DNA of 64,000 nt from Thinopyrum elongatum. Lineage: Eukaryota > Streptophyta > Magnoliopsida > Poales > Poaceae. The notes beneath the pieces were generated by a model. That model ran no database searches. It was not told where the DNA came from and worked only from the letters and a program-made list of their open reading frames with translations. Of this stretch, positions 36,490-47,100 are shown piece by piece (position 1 is the stretch's first letter; each line of letters opens with the position of its first letter). Location of the stretch: contig CM022302.1 of assembly GCA_011799875.1 (NCBI GenBank), positions 102,364,237-102,428,236 of the forward strand, written 5' to 3'. The translations under genes and the position numbers were made by a program.

Positions 36490-37287
36490 TCATCCGAAGA
36501 TAATGTCTTTTGCACACTGCTCCACTACAATGCGGGATCCCTCCAGGACATCACCAAAATATCGCTCGGGCGTGTGGTGCTCCTTGCCCGCGGGCGGTCC
36601 CTCGGTCGCGAGCTTGACGGCGTTCATCTTCGCCCACTGTATCTTGACACAGGCGAAGGCCATCCGCGCACCTTCGATGCAGACCGACCGCTTGATGGCA
36701 TCAAGCCGAGGGCAGGCAGCAACCAGTTGCTTCACGAGCCCAAAGTAGCTTTGGGGTATGGCTTCGGCAGGCCATAAGCGGATTATCAAATCCTTCATGG
36801 CCAATTCGGCCGCCCTATGCAGTTCGGTCAGCTGTTTTAGCTGATCGCTAAGGGGCACCGGATGCTCTGGCGCAAGGTATTGCGACCAGAACAGCTTCTC
36901 CGTTGAGCTCCCCACTTCAGCTCAGAAGAAATCTGCAACATCTGCAATGCTGCGCGGCAGATCCGCAAACGCTCCTGGAGAACTCCAAATCTAGGTCAGT
37001 AAGAGGTACCTTTCCTTCACAAATTTTCTTTGCATTATAAAGGCCTTACCCGTCATGATTTTCCTGGCCTCTTGGATTTCCTGGAGGGCGCTCTGGGCTT
37101 CAGCCTGGGCTTCTTGTTTGCTTTGGTGGGCCTTAGCAAGCTCAGACTCTTGATACATCATCTTGCGCTCCAAGGACTCGCACTTCTTTACAGCGTCCTG
37201 GAGCTCTTGTTGGACCTCACTGACCCTAGCCTCATGCTTTTCGCGGATGGATTGTTCCTCCGCCGCTCTCCTCCTGCCGCAGGTCAT
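36490..37287 (-). pseudogene. Antisense gene of F2: C-terminal coiled-coil part
   Basis: Minus strand, read from 37287 down. A coiled-coil of about 70 residues (EARVSEVQQELQDAVKKCES and on) ends at KIMTG. A possible intron then spans about 37055-36990 before an exon with GAFADLPRSIADVADFF. A TGA near 36920 interrupts it. The tail (36915-36490) includes QSYFGLVKQLVAACPRLDAI and YFGDVLEGSRI. It fits as the C-terminal end of the protein family whose N-terminus is at 29954, and it again runs opposite to the gag of its own element (F2). The N-terminal half was lost at the junction near 37288, where the frame runs into F1's gag. Confidence 0.65.
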
Positions 37288-38791
37288 ATGTATGACCCCG
37301 GGCTATTATGTCTTTGCTTTTGCGGCGAGGTAGTATGGGCTGGTGTTCGGCTTGAGTTGCCGCTTTGTCCTGGACACGTGGTGGTCGGTCAGCCGCATTA
37401 TGTGTTGATGGCATGGGCTTAAGTGCCTCGTCGTTGAATTGGGGTAGCAGTTTACGCCTCGGATAACTTTTAATGGGGCGCTCGAGTCCGTATTGCTCGG
37501 CTGCCAGGGCATTAGTCCATCTGTCGTTGAGTAGATCTTGATCAGCTTGAAGCTGCTGCTGTTTCTTTTTCAGGCTCTTCGCAGTGGCTATTAGCCGGCG
37601 CTTAAAGCGCTCCTGCTCGACGGGTTCCTCAGGCACGATAAAGTCTTCGTCGTCGAGGCTCACCTCATCTTCGGAGGGTGGAAGATAGTTGTTGTCCTCC
37701 GAGTCTTCGTTTATGGCCTGCTCATCAGGGCTGGCTTGCCCATATTCCCTATCGTCCTGTTTGGAAGTCGGCTCGACGGGATCTTCTTTGTCTTCGGCCT
37801 CATCCGGAGTATTGTTCTCTTTCGTGCCGGTATTGCTATCTTTTCCACGGCGTGATTTATTGCGCCGCCGCTGACGTCAGCACTTTGGCCATGTCTCAGG
37901 AGGTGTATCCTTGACTGGATCTTTCTTGTTATCGCCGTTATTCTCTTTGGGTGTATCCACCATGTACACGTCATATGAGGAGGTGGCTGTCCAGCGCCCA
38001 GTAAACGGCGGGTTTTGGGCCTGCTCCTCTCCGGCATCGGCGTCCATACCGTCGATGTCTTCGGAGTCGTAATCGAGAATGTCGGTTAAATCTTCGACAG
38101 TGGCAACGAAGTGGGTGGTGGGTGGGAAGCGAAATTCTCCGTCCTCAGCCCCCAGTTCAAACCGGATATAGTTCGGCTGCGAGTCCCCCGCTAAGGAGAG
38201 GGTTTTTAATGAGTTAAGCACATCACCCAAAGGTGAGTGCCGGAAGATGTCCGCGGAGCTGAAGTCGACGATCGGCGCCCGATTGAGCTCAACGGGCGCG
38301 GACACACGTGATTTGGAACCTGTTGCCGGAGACGAGTCCGAGGTTCCTGTGACTCAGATCTCGTTCGAAGTTGGGTCTGTGTGCGGCTCCAACGCCGCTG
38401 AGTCTGCGGCTTCCGTGGCGGGGTTGAGCTTCCCATCCTCGGATGGCGCAATCTACTCCAGATCTAGGGCCAGGGCAGTTACAGGAGCTATCTCCCGGGT
38501 ATGGTCCGATGACAGATTTAAGTCATGTTCATCGCGGTGGCAGGGAGCGGCTGCCATGGGCTCGAATCCGTCGAAGATCAAGTCTCCGCGGATATCAGCA
38601 ACATAGTTCAAGCTTCCAAACCTGACCTGATGGCCAGGGGCGTAGCTGTCAATCTGCTCTAGATGGCCAAGCAAGTTGGCCCGCAGCATGAAGCCGCCGA
38701 ATACGAAGATCTGGCCGGGGAGAAAGACCTCCCTCAGGGCAGCATCGTTGTGGATGATTGATGGAGCCATCGAGTCTTCTAGCGACGACAC
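37288..38791 (-). pseudogene. Gypsy gag of F1, broken and 3' truncated
   Basis: Minus strand. The start MAPSIIHNDAALREVFLPGQ near 38770 is nearly identical to F2's gag. The reading breaks at a stop near 38453, resumes at 38305-37877 and again at 37663, then ends at about 37288 (TYDLRQ) where F2's antisense gene begins. Two large minus-strand gaps are closed by frameshifts. Protease and pol are absent. Confidence 0.82.
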
Positions 38792-38817
38792 AGTGGAACT
38801 CTCAATGAAAGCACCAA

Positions 38818-39300
38818 TGTCGGTGTCAAAACCGGTGGATCTCGGGTAGGGGGTCCCGAACTGTGCGTCTAAGGTCGATGGTAACAGGAGACGGGGGACA
38901 CGATGCTTACCCAGGTTCGGGCCCTCTCTATGGAGGTAATACCCTACGTCCTGCTTGATTGATCTTGATGAATATGAGTATTACAAGGGTTGATCTACCA
39001 CGAGATCATAATGGCTAAAACCCTAGAAGTCTAGCCTGTCTGATTATGATTGTGATTATCCTTGTCTCTGCGGACTAAACCCTCCGGTTTATATAGACAC
39101 CGGAGGGGGCTAGGGTTGTACAAAGTCGGTTACAGAGAAAGGAATCTTCATATCCGAACGCCAAGCTTGCCGTCCACGCTAAGGAGAGTCCCAGCCGGAC
39201 ACGAGAGAGAGTCTTCTGTCTTGTATCTTCATGGCCCATCAGTCCGGCCCACATTACGTAGCCCGGACGCCTGAGGACCCCTTAATCCAGGACTCCCTCA
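38818..39300 (-). repeat. 5' LTR of element F1
   Basis: Reverse orientation, 483 bp. The minus-strand leader with TTGGTGCTTTCATTGAGAG begins at 38817. The AAGGG target copy follows at 39301-39305. Confidence 0.92.
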
Positions 39301-39305
39301 AAGGG

Positions 39306-40082
39306 CCATCCCCTTCGACCACGGCGGCGCGCACGAACCTGTTCAACAATATGAAGACGGCGCCCCAATATGTCTCCTACTCCGTGTCAAGCTACGAGAC
39401 CGCACATGAGACCCTCTCTTTGGTCTCGAAGGAGAGTGATGATTTGCCACACCCTACGGCATTCATCTTTGGAGGCGTTATGGATGAGGAGGGTGAGCAT
39501 GGGACTATCCCTTCAACCATGGCGGCGATAGGAGTTGAGCATGGAGACGTTTACCCCTACATGTCTCCGACACCCACATATGACGAGATGCCCCAATTCC
39601 CATGTGAGGAGAGCCACCCCACCATGAGTGATATGAGTGACTCCACCATATGTGACTTTGAGTGCATTTCCTATGAGAGGATGAGTGTGACCACCACTAG
39701 CCCCACACATGAGAGCATGCCACACATCCTATGTGAGGTTGAGAGCCATTTGAGTGACTCCACCAACCATAGGAGTGAGAGCATCCAAGAGGGAGTGAGT
39801 GAGCCACAACACTTAGTGAGCGAGATAGTTGACACGGCATGTGAGGCCACTATGATTTCTAACGACTTACCTTCTACTCCGAGTGTGTTTTCCCGTTTGG
39901 TGCTAGGTCTCCTACATGACGACATGTATATCCTCGACAAGTCCATACCTCCAATGGAGACGACGATGGCCATGGTGGACGATGATGCACCCCCCACATG
40001 GTTCCATCAAGATGAAGATGACCACGACTTGGTCTTCGACACCTCACCAACAACACATGAGCGATGCTCAAAGGTAACATAG
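39306..40082 (+). pseudogene. Element E middle ORF
   Basis: After the F1 insertion the E reading resumes and stays open to 40082. The protein is rich in Ser, Thr, Met, His and acidic residues, with several imperfect repeats of the form (E/S)HPTMSDMSDST and CE.ESH. No known domain is recognised. The first 75 bp of the open frame upstream of 39306 are F1 LTR and not native. Confidence 0.5.
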
Positions 40083-40570
40083 GTGATGGTGCTTCTCTTG
40101 TCCCACTAGTGGACTATCTTACCAATGATTACTTGCATGATGTTGATCACCTTATGAATTCATCGCATTCTATGTCTTGTTTCGATATGCCACCCATTTA
40201 TGATGAATATGATGATGAGCATGTTGATTTGCCTAGTTGTGATGCTACGCTCCATAGGATATCATGTGAAAATTCTATTGGTCACTTCATGTTTGACAAT
40301 CCATTAAACTTTTCATATGCTATGAGTGAGATCTCCCATATTGCATCATTTCAATCTCAACATAGTAACTATGCATGCCCCATTAAAATAAATCCCATTT
40401 GCACTTATGGCATAGATGAAGAGATGATGGTCATTGGCTTTTGCTTTTCATACGATGATATTGCCATGCTTCCCTTACATGCTTTGCGCAATTCATCTAC
40501 TATACCATGCCATGATCACATAGAACCAAATATGCTTTTGTTTCGGATGTTGTCTATATTCCCGATGTGA
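40064..40570 (+). pseudogene. Element E, continuation in another frame
   Basis: A 168-codon frame overlaps the end of the previous one, consistent with a frameshift near 40070. It is rich in Asp, His, Ser and Met and has no recognised domain. A further 270 bp downstream (40571-40841) has stops in all frames but the same composition. Confidence 0.45.
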
Positions 40571-40841
40571 TGTTTCCACTAATTCTCATGAGGAGACCCC
40601 CATAGTTTCCTCATACATATTAAGAGATTTTGATGCATTCTAGACTTTGCATGATTCCCATGATTGTGTGCACCATATGCATTCCATGAATAACAATGCT
40701 CTACATATTTCTCATGATGCTTTACACAATTTGAGTCTCCATTATGTCATTCATAACAACAAACCTATCATGATGGATGACATGTTTCTATAATACGCAT
40801 CTCATTTATTTGAGCATTGGCTATTTTGTGCTAACCAACAC

Positions 40842-42875
40842 ATGCACGCGCGCATCATGATGGATGATGTGTACATATACCACGCACACACAATTTTCCT
40901 TTTGCCTTTGTTTTGTGTAGGTACTCACATATACTCGTCAACCTCTCAATCGCAAGAGTTGACGAAACAAGCTCTTGAGAGCAACGACGATTTGGGATCC
41001 CGTGGATTATCCTTACCACCGTTCCCTTCGCGCAAGGACTACGCGCATTTCTTTTACTTGGCTCTCACACGGCTATGGGCTATATATCACTTGTTACTTT
41101 ATGCCCATCGTAGCGTGTTCACTTTGCATGATACACATCTTTCTATGATTTTGCCATGCAATTGTGACCCTTGCGTGCATTTACCCATGATTCACCGTTG
41201 TACTACTTGTATGTGTATTTGCATGCTTGGTGGAGATACTTGTTGCTATTGCCATGTTATATACATGCTTTATGCTATTGTTGATTCTTGTGTTGGGAGA
41301 GTCATGATGTTCCATTGCTATTTACATAGGACTTCTTGCCAATACAATGATGACACTTTGCTCATATCTTGTTTTCATGCTTGTGATATGTCATGTGCAT
41401 TATGTATGCCCACTATTACTTGTCATGACATGATTGACATGAATACTTCTAGTATGTTGCATACTAGCTTACATGACTTGATCGCTATGATTGCTTGCTT
41501 TGTTGCACCACCCATGATCCATTCTTGCTCGTTTCATTGGGTTGATAGCATATATATTCATGCCTATCACATGATTTGTCTTGATCATTGTCTCTTGTCT
41601 CCATTGGTGGCATCTCTCATATCCCCTTGTATTGAGTGCCAACTTGCTATGCTTATTGATCGTGGAGACTTGGACATATTACTTGTGATGCATGCTTGTT
41701 TGATTGAGCTTAATCTCTTTGGTTGTTCTAGCATCTTATGCCTACATACCATGCCCTACACCCTTGTACTTTCTTATGATAAGAATGATGAAAACACTTG
41801 TTGGGTTTCTCACCCCGTGGATGATAGGCTTTGCATTTTCGCTAACCTCATTTGTTTTTCCGAGTGTTTGTCATGCTCATTCGGTTTTAAGGATTCACAA
41901 GGCGATACCGTCATGAGACAACTTGGTTATGTGAAGGCATACACGATGTGCAACACCAACATTTGCGAGAAATTCCTAAAGGTGAACTCCTTCCCTTTGA
42001 GCCATCCTCAAATACGCATATTGGAAGGGTCACTCTTTCATTGTTGTCTCCTTCTTCTTGTCTACATAATACATCTATTGGATGGAGGACCGACATTGGA
42101 GATGGAGCCTATGGACCTTCAAGTTGAGGAGTGCTCGAACTTAGTGGATGCACCACCGGACCACCACTTCTACCACGACATTGAGCCAAGGTACAACACC
42201 ACCCATAACAAAATTGCATATTATGCATGGATTGACTCACATTATGATTGCCTTATTGCATCTTGTATTTCTATGTCATCCATGATATATGAGCTTGTGC
42301 ATTTCCTTAGCAAATTTGTTGTGATCTTTCTTGATGACATCTTCATACATAATGATCACATTGCCCACCATCAATTGCATGATCACATACTCACATTGAG
42401 CACCAATTACCATGTTCATGCTTTTGATACACCGTCCCATTATGACATCATTTTGCACAATGGTCCCATTAATCTCATTCCCAACACCTTTGTGCGTACT
42501 ACAAATGCTTTTGCTCCCATGAATGCTTTGCTTATCATTCTATATCATTTTGATAAGCTTCATGCACTTTGTCAAGAACAATCTTGCCGCACGGACTCAT
42601 CCTTACTTGATGGACACCTTGTGTGTGCTAACAATTGTATTTCCATGTGTCGCTTGTGTTTGCTCTTTTTGCATGTATACCACTCCGGAGACACCTTGGA
42701 GTACTTGGATTGCACCATGTCTTCAACTTCGTCCAACTACAAGTCCGTCCATGACAACTATTTCCATGGTGATGAGGATCACGATCCGAGGTCGGATCTT
42801 TCCCAAGGGGAGGAGATGATGTTGAGTATCCTACGGTCATCCCCATGTACACTCCGACTACTCCTCAAGCCCTAA
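40842..42875 (+). CDS. 677-codon His/Cys-rich ORF of element E, unknown function
   Basis: The ATG at 40842 opens 677 codons without a stop, unusual among these decayed elements. Residues 1-30 include MMDDVYIYHAHTIFLLPLFC. The body is dense in His, Cys, Asp, Met and Ser. Around residues 480-500 the segment KFVVIFLDDIFIHNDHIAHH resembles the gypsy reverse-transcriptase catalytic box (FVVVY/F-DDILIYS type), with Leu before the DD pair. Upstream fingers and other RT motifs are not recognisable. The last 20 residues lie in the 3' LTR. It could be a non-autonomous element's own protein containing a decayed RT segment, or a frame kept open by composition. The start is uncertain because similar sequence continues upstream. 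Confidence 0.5.
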   Translation: MHARIMMDDVYIYHAHTIFLLPLFCVGTHIYSSTSQSQELTKQALESNDDLGSRGLSLPPFPSRKDYAHFFYLALTRLWAIYHLLLYAHRSVFTLHDTHLSMILPCNCDPCVHLPMIHRCTTCMCICMLGGDTCCYCHVIYMLYAIVDSCVGRVMMFHCYLHRTSCQYNDDTLLISCFHACDMSCALCMPTITCHDMIDMNTSSMLHTSLHDLIAMIACFVAPPMIHSCSFHWVDSIYIHAYHMICLDHCLLSPLVASLISPCIECQLAMLIDRGDLDILLVMHACLIELNLFGCSSILCLHTMPYTLVLSYDKNDENTCWVSHPVDDRLCIFANLICFSECLSCSFGFKDSQGDTVMRQLGYVKAYTMCNTNICEKFLKVNSFPLSHPQIRILEGSLFHCCLLLLVYIIHLLDGGPTLEMEPMDLQVEECSNLVDAPPDHHFYHDIEPRYNTTHNKIAYYAWIDSHYDCLIASCISMSSMIYELVHFLSKFVVIFLDDIFIHNDHIAHHQLHDHILTLSTNYHVHAFDTPSHYDIILHNGPINLIPNTFVRTTNAFAPMNALLIILYHFDKLHALCQEQSCRTDSSLLDGHLVCANNCISMCRLCLLFLHVYHSGDTLEYLDCTMSSTSSNYKSVHDNYFHGDEDHDPRSDLSQGEEMMLSILRSSPCTLRLLLKP

Positions 42876-43810
42876 GAGGACATACGACGAGACCTCGAAC
42901 ATATGCCATTGGACACAAGGTGAACTCGCTCCTCTCCAAACCGTCACTTTCCACATGTGAGACATGGCTACTACCTCAAATGTATGTGCTATGCATGACC
43001 AGGAACCAGGAGGAAAACCATGGAACAGCTAGGAGCATTGGACAAGACGGCGAGGACACCGAGTGCGAAGACCAAGAGGAAGAGCTGCAAGAAAGCTAGA
43101 ACTCTCGGACGACCGACGGACTCTGGACGTCCGACGCCTGGAGACTCCACCTGCCAGAAGGCCCAGCCGACAAGTCCTACAGCGGCCGAACGACCGACGG
43201 CCTTTGGACGTCTGACAACCTCCACCCACCGGACGTCCGACATCTTCCGAAAATCCGGTGTCCCCCGACCGGAGCCAAAACGTTGGAAGTCCGATGCCCT
43301 CCGGACGTCCAGACCCCCGCGAGCGACCGGATGAATGATGCCTGTCGGACGTCTGACACATCCTGTCTGCGCACAGAGATCGGCCCTGAGGCCCATGTAC
43401 CCATTCGACCCTCACTTACCCCTTCATGGCCCTAGACTATATATACTCCTCCACCTCCCCCATTTTAGGGTTAGCAAAGGATTAACTCATTTGAGATATA
43501 GAGCTTTACTCATCCACTTGATACCTTCTCGATCGGAGACCACGACCTCTATGGAGAAGATCCCCCAAGTGGATTCAAGACCTCTCGCGGGAAGACCCCT
43601 CAAGACCTCCTCACGGAGAAGAACTACCGCCTCTTATATCGTCCTTTGTTGCGTTTGGATCTTGTGTCACTCTTTATGTTCATGGATCTAGCACATGTGT
43701 GATTGTTCTTGTTGATTCAAGTGTCTTTCTCTCGTGCTTTCCCCTCGTGTTCTTCGTAGGATCCTCTCCATTTCATGAAAGATTGGCCCTAGGGTATCCA
43801 CCCTACATCA
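42817..43810 (+). repeat. 3' LTR of element E
   Basis: 994 bp, collinear with 25041-26061. TATA box near 43437. Ends CCCTACATCA, followed by the CCCTC target copy at 43811-43815. Confidence 0.93.
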
Positions 43811-43815
43811 CCCTC

Positions 43816-44113
43816 CATGCAAAGGGGGGAATCTAGTAGAACACTCACACACACACACGGAGGAGGAGCAGCCTATGCACTAGCCTGTCTTCCTTCCTCC
43901 CCAAAACAGCTCAAGGAGCAAGCTTGTATCCACCTCATATAAACCACACTCGGCAGGACTAGGGGTGTAATCTCTCCGGAGAGCCCCGAACCTGGGTACG
44001 CCTTGTGTCTCACGCTCGCTCGTACCAACCTTGCCTCTGGAGCCCACCGGTTGCCTCTTGCCTATCCATCTCTTTATGCATCCCATAGCATCTGCCGTGA
44101 GCCCACCACGATA
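43816..44113 (+). repeat. Gypsy element G, 5' LTR, second part
   Basis: Resumes G's LTR after element E and ends ACCACGATA just before a gypsy primer-binding site. It includes a CA microsatellite at 43846-43858. Together with 24491-25040 the LTR is about 0.85 kb. Confidence 0.75.
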
Positions 44114-44115
44114 GT

Positions 44116-44133
44116 TGGCGCCCATCGTGGGGC
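44116..44133 (+). other. Primer-binding site of gypsy element G
   Basis: TGGCGCCCATCGTGGGGC is placed two bases after the LTR. TGGCGCC starts are common in plant gypsy elements. The tRNA was not determined. Confidence 0.7.
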
Positions 44134-44165
44134 AGCTTGAGGTGCCGGGCGGAGACATGTTCTAG

Positions 44166-47100
44166 ATGGGGCCCTTCGCCAGCTCCGGCGACTACATCAT
44201 GCATGGCCTGATCCCCGCACCTAGCGCGGTGCCGATCGGCTTCGCCGACCCGTCCACTGCCTCCTTCGGCACGCTGCGCGTATCCGGCACGCCCGCCCCC
44301 GATGAGTACCCCAGCATGGTGCTCAACGTCACCAACTCGCCTGTTCCCATCGGCGAAGACATCTCCACCGACATGGCGAATCTCTGCTTCCGAGTAGAGG
44401 TGCTTGTCACCGACTCCGGCTGCACTTCATCCAGCGCCGCGAAGAAGGCCGTTGCCGCCAAGGCCGCAGCGGAGAGCGCCAGCACGGCAGACCCGCTGCG
44501 TGCCACGATGCAGAAACTCAGCGTCCCCATCGCCACCAACGCCGCCCAGGCCCGGGCCTAGCTTGAGGAGGAGCGCAAGCGCCTGCAGGATGAGGCTGCG
44601 ATGCTTGCAGCTACACAGCGTCGGTTGGAGTCCGTCCAGCGGGAGCGCGACGCCGCGTACGGCTTTATGCTGGCCGCGGCTGAGCCCTGTCGGGTTGCCG
44701 AGGTGCAGACCCATGGCACCGCCATCGGCTGTGCACTGGGCGCGATCCCGCCCGTCTACGACACCCCCGTCAAGAACAGGCGCGCCGCACTGGCAGCCGC
44801 TATTGGCGTGGAGCAACTGCAGGGTGAAGAGCTGCAGGAGCGCTTGTAGCGCATGTGCGAGCTACTCAGCGCTGCGAACACTCAGCAAGATCGCCTTGAC
44901 CATCCCGCGACGTCCGTCTCACACCGCACCAAAGACCCCGAGCAGTCAAACACGGCGTCTTCTCTGCCCCCCAGCGAAGCTCATTCTGGCAGGACCCGAA
45001 CCCGGCGTGACCGCGCCCTGATGGCTGGCGACGACTTGGGCAACGGGCCGGCTCGTGAAGCTCGGCGCCGGCAAGACCCTCCTCCGCCATCGCACCGGCG
45101 TGGCCGTCTGGCTTCTGCCGACCCGGTTCCTCATGGCCCGGTCGCAAGCCGGCTAGGCCCGCGTGCCATCGACGACACCGATCCCTGCCACCGCATCGAG
45201 CAGCTCGCCCTCTCCCTCAAGCTGGAGGAAGACAATGCGGTCGGTCCGGCTTGTTTCGGCCCACGCATCCGGGATGAGCCCTTCCACAAGGGATTCATGC
45301 TTCCCCGTGACACCCCCAAGTACAATGGTACTGTCAAGCCGGAGGACTGGCTCATCGACTAGACCACCGCCATCGGCATCACAGGCGGCAACCAGCGCCT
45401 GGTCGTGTGCTCCTCCCTGCTCATGCTGCAGGGCTCAGCCCGGACGTGATTGAACAGCCTGTCGGCTGGCAGCGTCAACTCATTGGTTGACTTCGAGCAA
45501 GCCTCCGTGTGCAACTTCACTGGCACCTACAAGCGACCCGGCCGTCCCAGCCAGCTCGCCGTCTGCGTCCAGGGGTCGGACGAGACCGGTCATCAGTACC
45601 TGGCGCACTGGGATGAGCTCCAAAACAGCTGCGAGGGGGTCCACGAGGTGCAGGGCATCCAGTACTTTGTGAACGGATGCCAACGCCGACTCAAGCACAA
45701 GGTCCTACACTCCGAGCCAACAACCATGGCCGCGCTCATGGTCATAGCGGACATGTACGCCAACGCCGACTCCGCCATGAAGATCTAAGTGGTGTTGGAT
45801 GAAGCCGGCAAAGCGATGCCGGCACCACCCTCCAAGCCGGCTGGCGAAACCAGCCGCCAGCAGAACAACCAACAGAACAACAAGCGCAAGGCCGAGCAGC
45901 CGGCTCCCCACTATGACAACTGCCTTGTCGCTGCAGCCGACCAGGCGCCCGCAGCTGAGCCAGCCGGCAAGCGCCCGCGTACCGGCAAGACTGCATGGCA
46001 GCTCGCCATGAGTTTCGAGGAGATGCTAGATGCCCCCTGCAAGCACCATAGCAGCGCAAGGCCGTCCACGCACATGCTCCGGCAGTGCACTATCACCAAG
46101 CGCCTCATGAGGGGCGACATCCCGCCGCCTCCAGCTCCGGCTCCGGGCGCGGAGCAGCCGCCTCCGCCTCCACCCCCGCCCCCAGCAGCCAGCGCCATGC
46201 GCGATGATGTCTTCCCTAACGCGAACAGTTGCTATGTCATCTACACCAGCTTTGGTGACGACAAGCGTAGCGAGCGCTTGCTCCAGCAGGAGGTGAACAC
46301 CGTCATCCCGGCCATGCCGGAATATACGCACTGGTCGGAGCGCCCGGTCAGCTGGACCCGGGAGGACCACCCGGCCGTCGTGCCCAACCCGGGTAGCTAC
46401 GTCCTCGTCCTTGACCCCACCATATTCGCTGCCAAGCGCACCTGCAAGTTCTCGCGAGTCCTCATCGACGGCGGCAGCAGCATCAACATCCTCTACCGCG
46501 ACACCATGACCAAGCTCGGCATCAAGGCCAAGCATCTCGAGCCAAGCCAGACGGTGTTCCACGGCATCGTGCTGGGTCTCTCCTGCTCCCCCATCGGCCG
46601 GATCCGGCTTGACATCCTGTTCGGCACCAACGATCACTTCTGGTGCGAGCCCATCTGGTTCGAGGTGATGGACTTGTCCAGCCCTTACCAAGCGTTGCTG
46701 GGCCGGCCCGCGCTTGCCAAGTTCATGGCGGTTCCCCACTACGCCTACCTGAAGATGAAGATGCCGGGTCCAAAGGGTCTCATCACCATAGCCGGCAACT
46801 ACAGGAAATCCCTGGAGTGTGCTCGTGCCGGCGCCAAGCTGGCCGAGTCGCTCGTCATAGCTGAGGAGCGGCGCCAGCTCGACCGGATTGTCACACTGGC
46901 CGGCGAGCAGCCGGTGGTGCCGACTTCGGCCAAGGAGTCAGCTGGCGAGGCATCACTCCAGCCATCCAAGGTCACCAAGAAGATCCCGCTCAACCTGGAA
47001 GACCCCAGCTGCAGTGAGTACGTTATTGAGGGCACCCGCCTCAGCAGCAAATAGGAAGGCGAGCTCGTCGACTTCCTCCGTGAGAATCAGGAAATCTTTG

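Larger units (their letters stand above)
31426..37287 (+). mobile_element. Fatima-like gypsy element F2 (plus strand), 3' truncated
   Basis: A 483-bp 5' LTR (31426-31908) is followed by a TTGGTGCTTTCATTGAGAG leader start, gag, an aspartic protease, a 1.2-kb non-coding region and then the C-terminal end of an antisense gene. At about 37288 it meets F1's reverse gag. Reverse transcriptase and integrase are absent, so the copy is non-autonomous. No 3' LTR is present. Confidence 0.85.
28919..39300 (-). mobile_element. Fatima-like gypsy element F1 (minus strand), rearranged inside
   Basis: Two 483-bp LTRs in reverse orientation (28919-29401 and 38818-39300; minus strand TGAGGGAGTCCTGGATTAAG...ACACCGACA) are flanked by perfect AAGGG duplications at 28914-28918 and 39301-39305. 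By eye they differ at about 12-13 sites. The minus-strand gag starts near 38770 and breaks off at about 37288. The other retained part is the 3' region (29402-31129) with an antisense gene. Between them lie a truncated LTR and plus-strand copy F2. The family name is from memory. Confidence 0.9.
25041..43810 (+). mobile_element. Non-autonomous LTR retrotransposon E, with nested insertions
   Basis: LTRs (25041-26061 and 42817-43810; TGATG...CATCA) are flanked by perfect CCCTC duplications at 25036-25040 and 43811-43815. A primer-binding site follows the 5' LTR and a polypurine tract (CCCAAGGGGAGGAGA, 42802-42816) precedes the 3' LTR. Removing F1 (28919-39300) and one AAGGG copy leaves an element of about 8.4 kb. 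Its ORFs do not include a recognisable complete pol. It lies inside the LTR of gypsy element G. Confidence 0.92.

Noticed and set aside
40842..42875. A functional reverse transcriptase in element E
   Set aside because: Only one RT-like segment (FLDD) is visible. The fingers, palm motif A and the usual spacing are missing.
43846..43858. CA microsatellite as a notable repeat
   Set aside because: Short (13 bp) and lies in an LTR. Of marker interest only.
46026..46739. 237-codon minus-strand ORF
   Set aside because: A shadow of the G gag-pol frame in GC-rich sequence.
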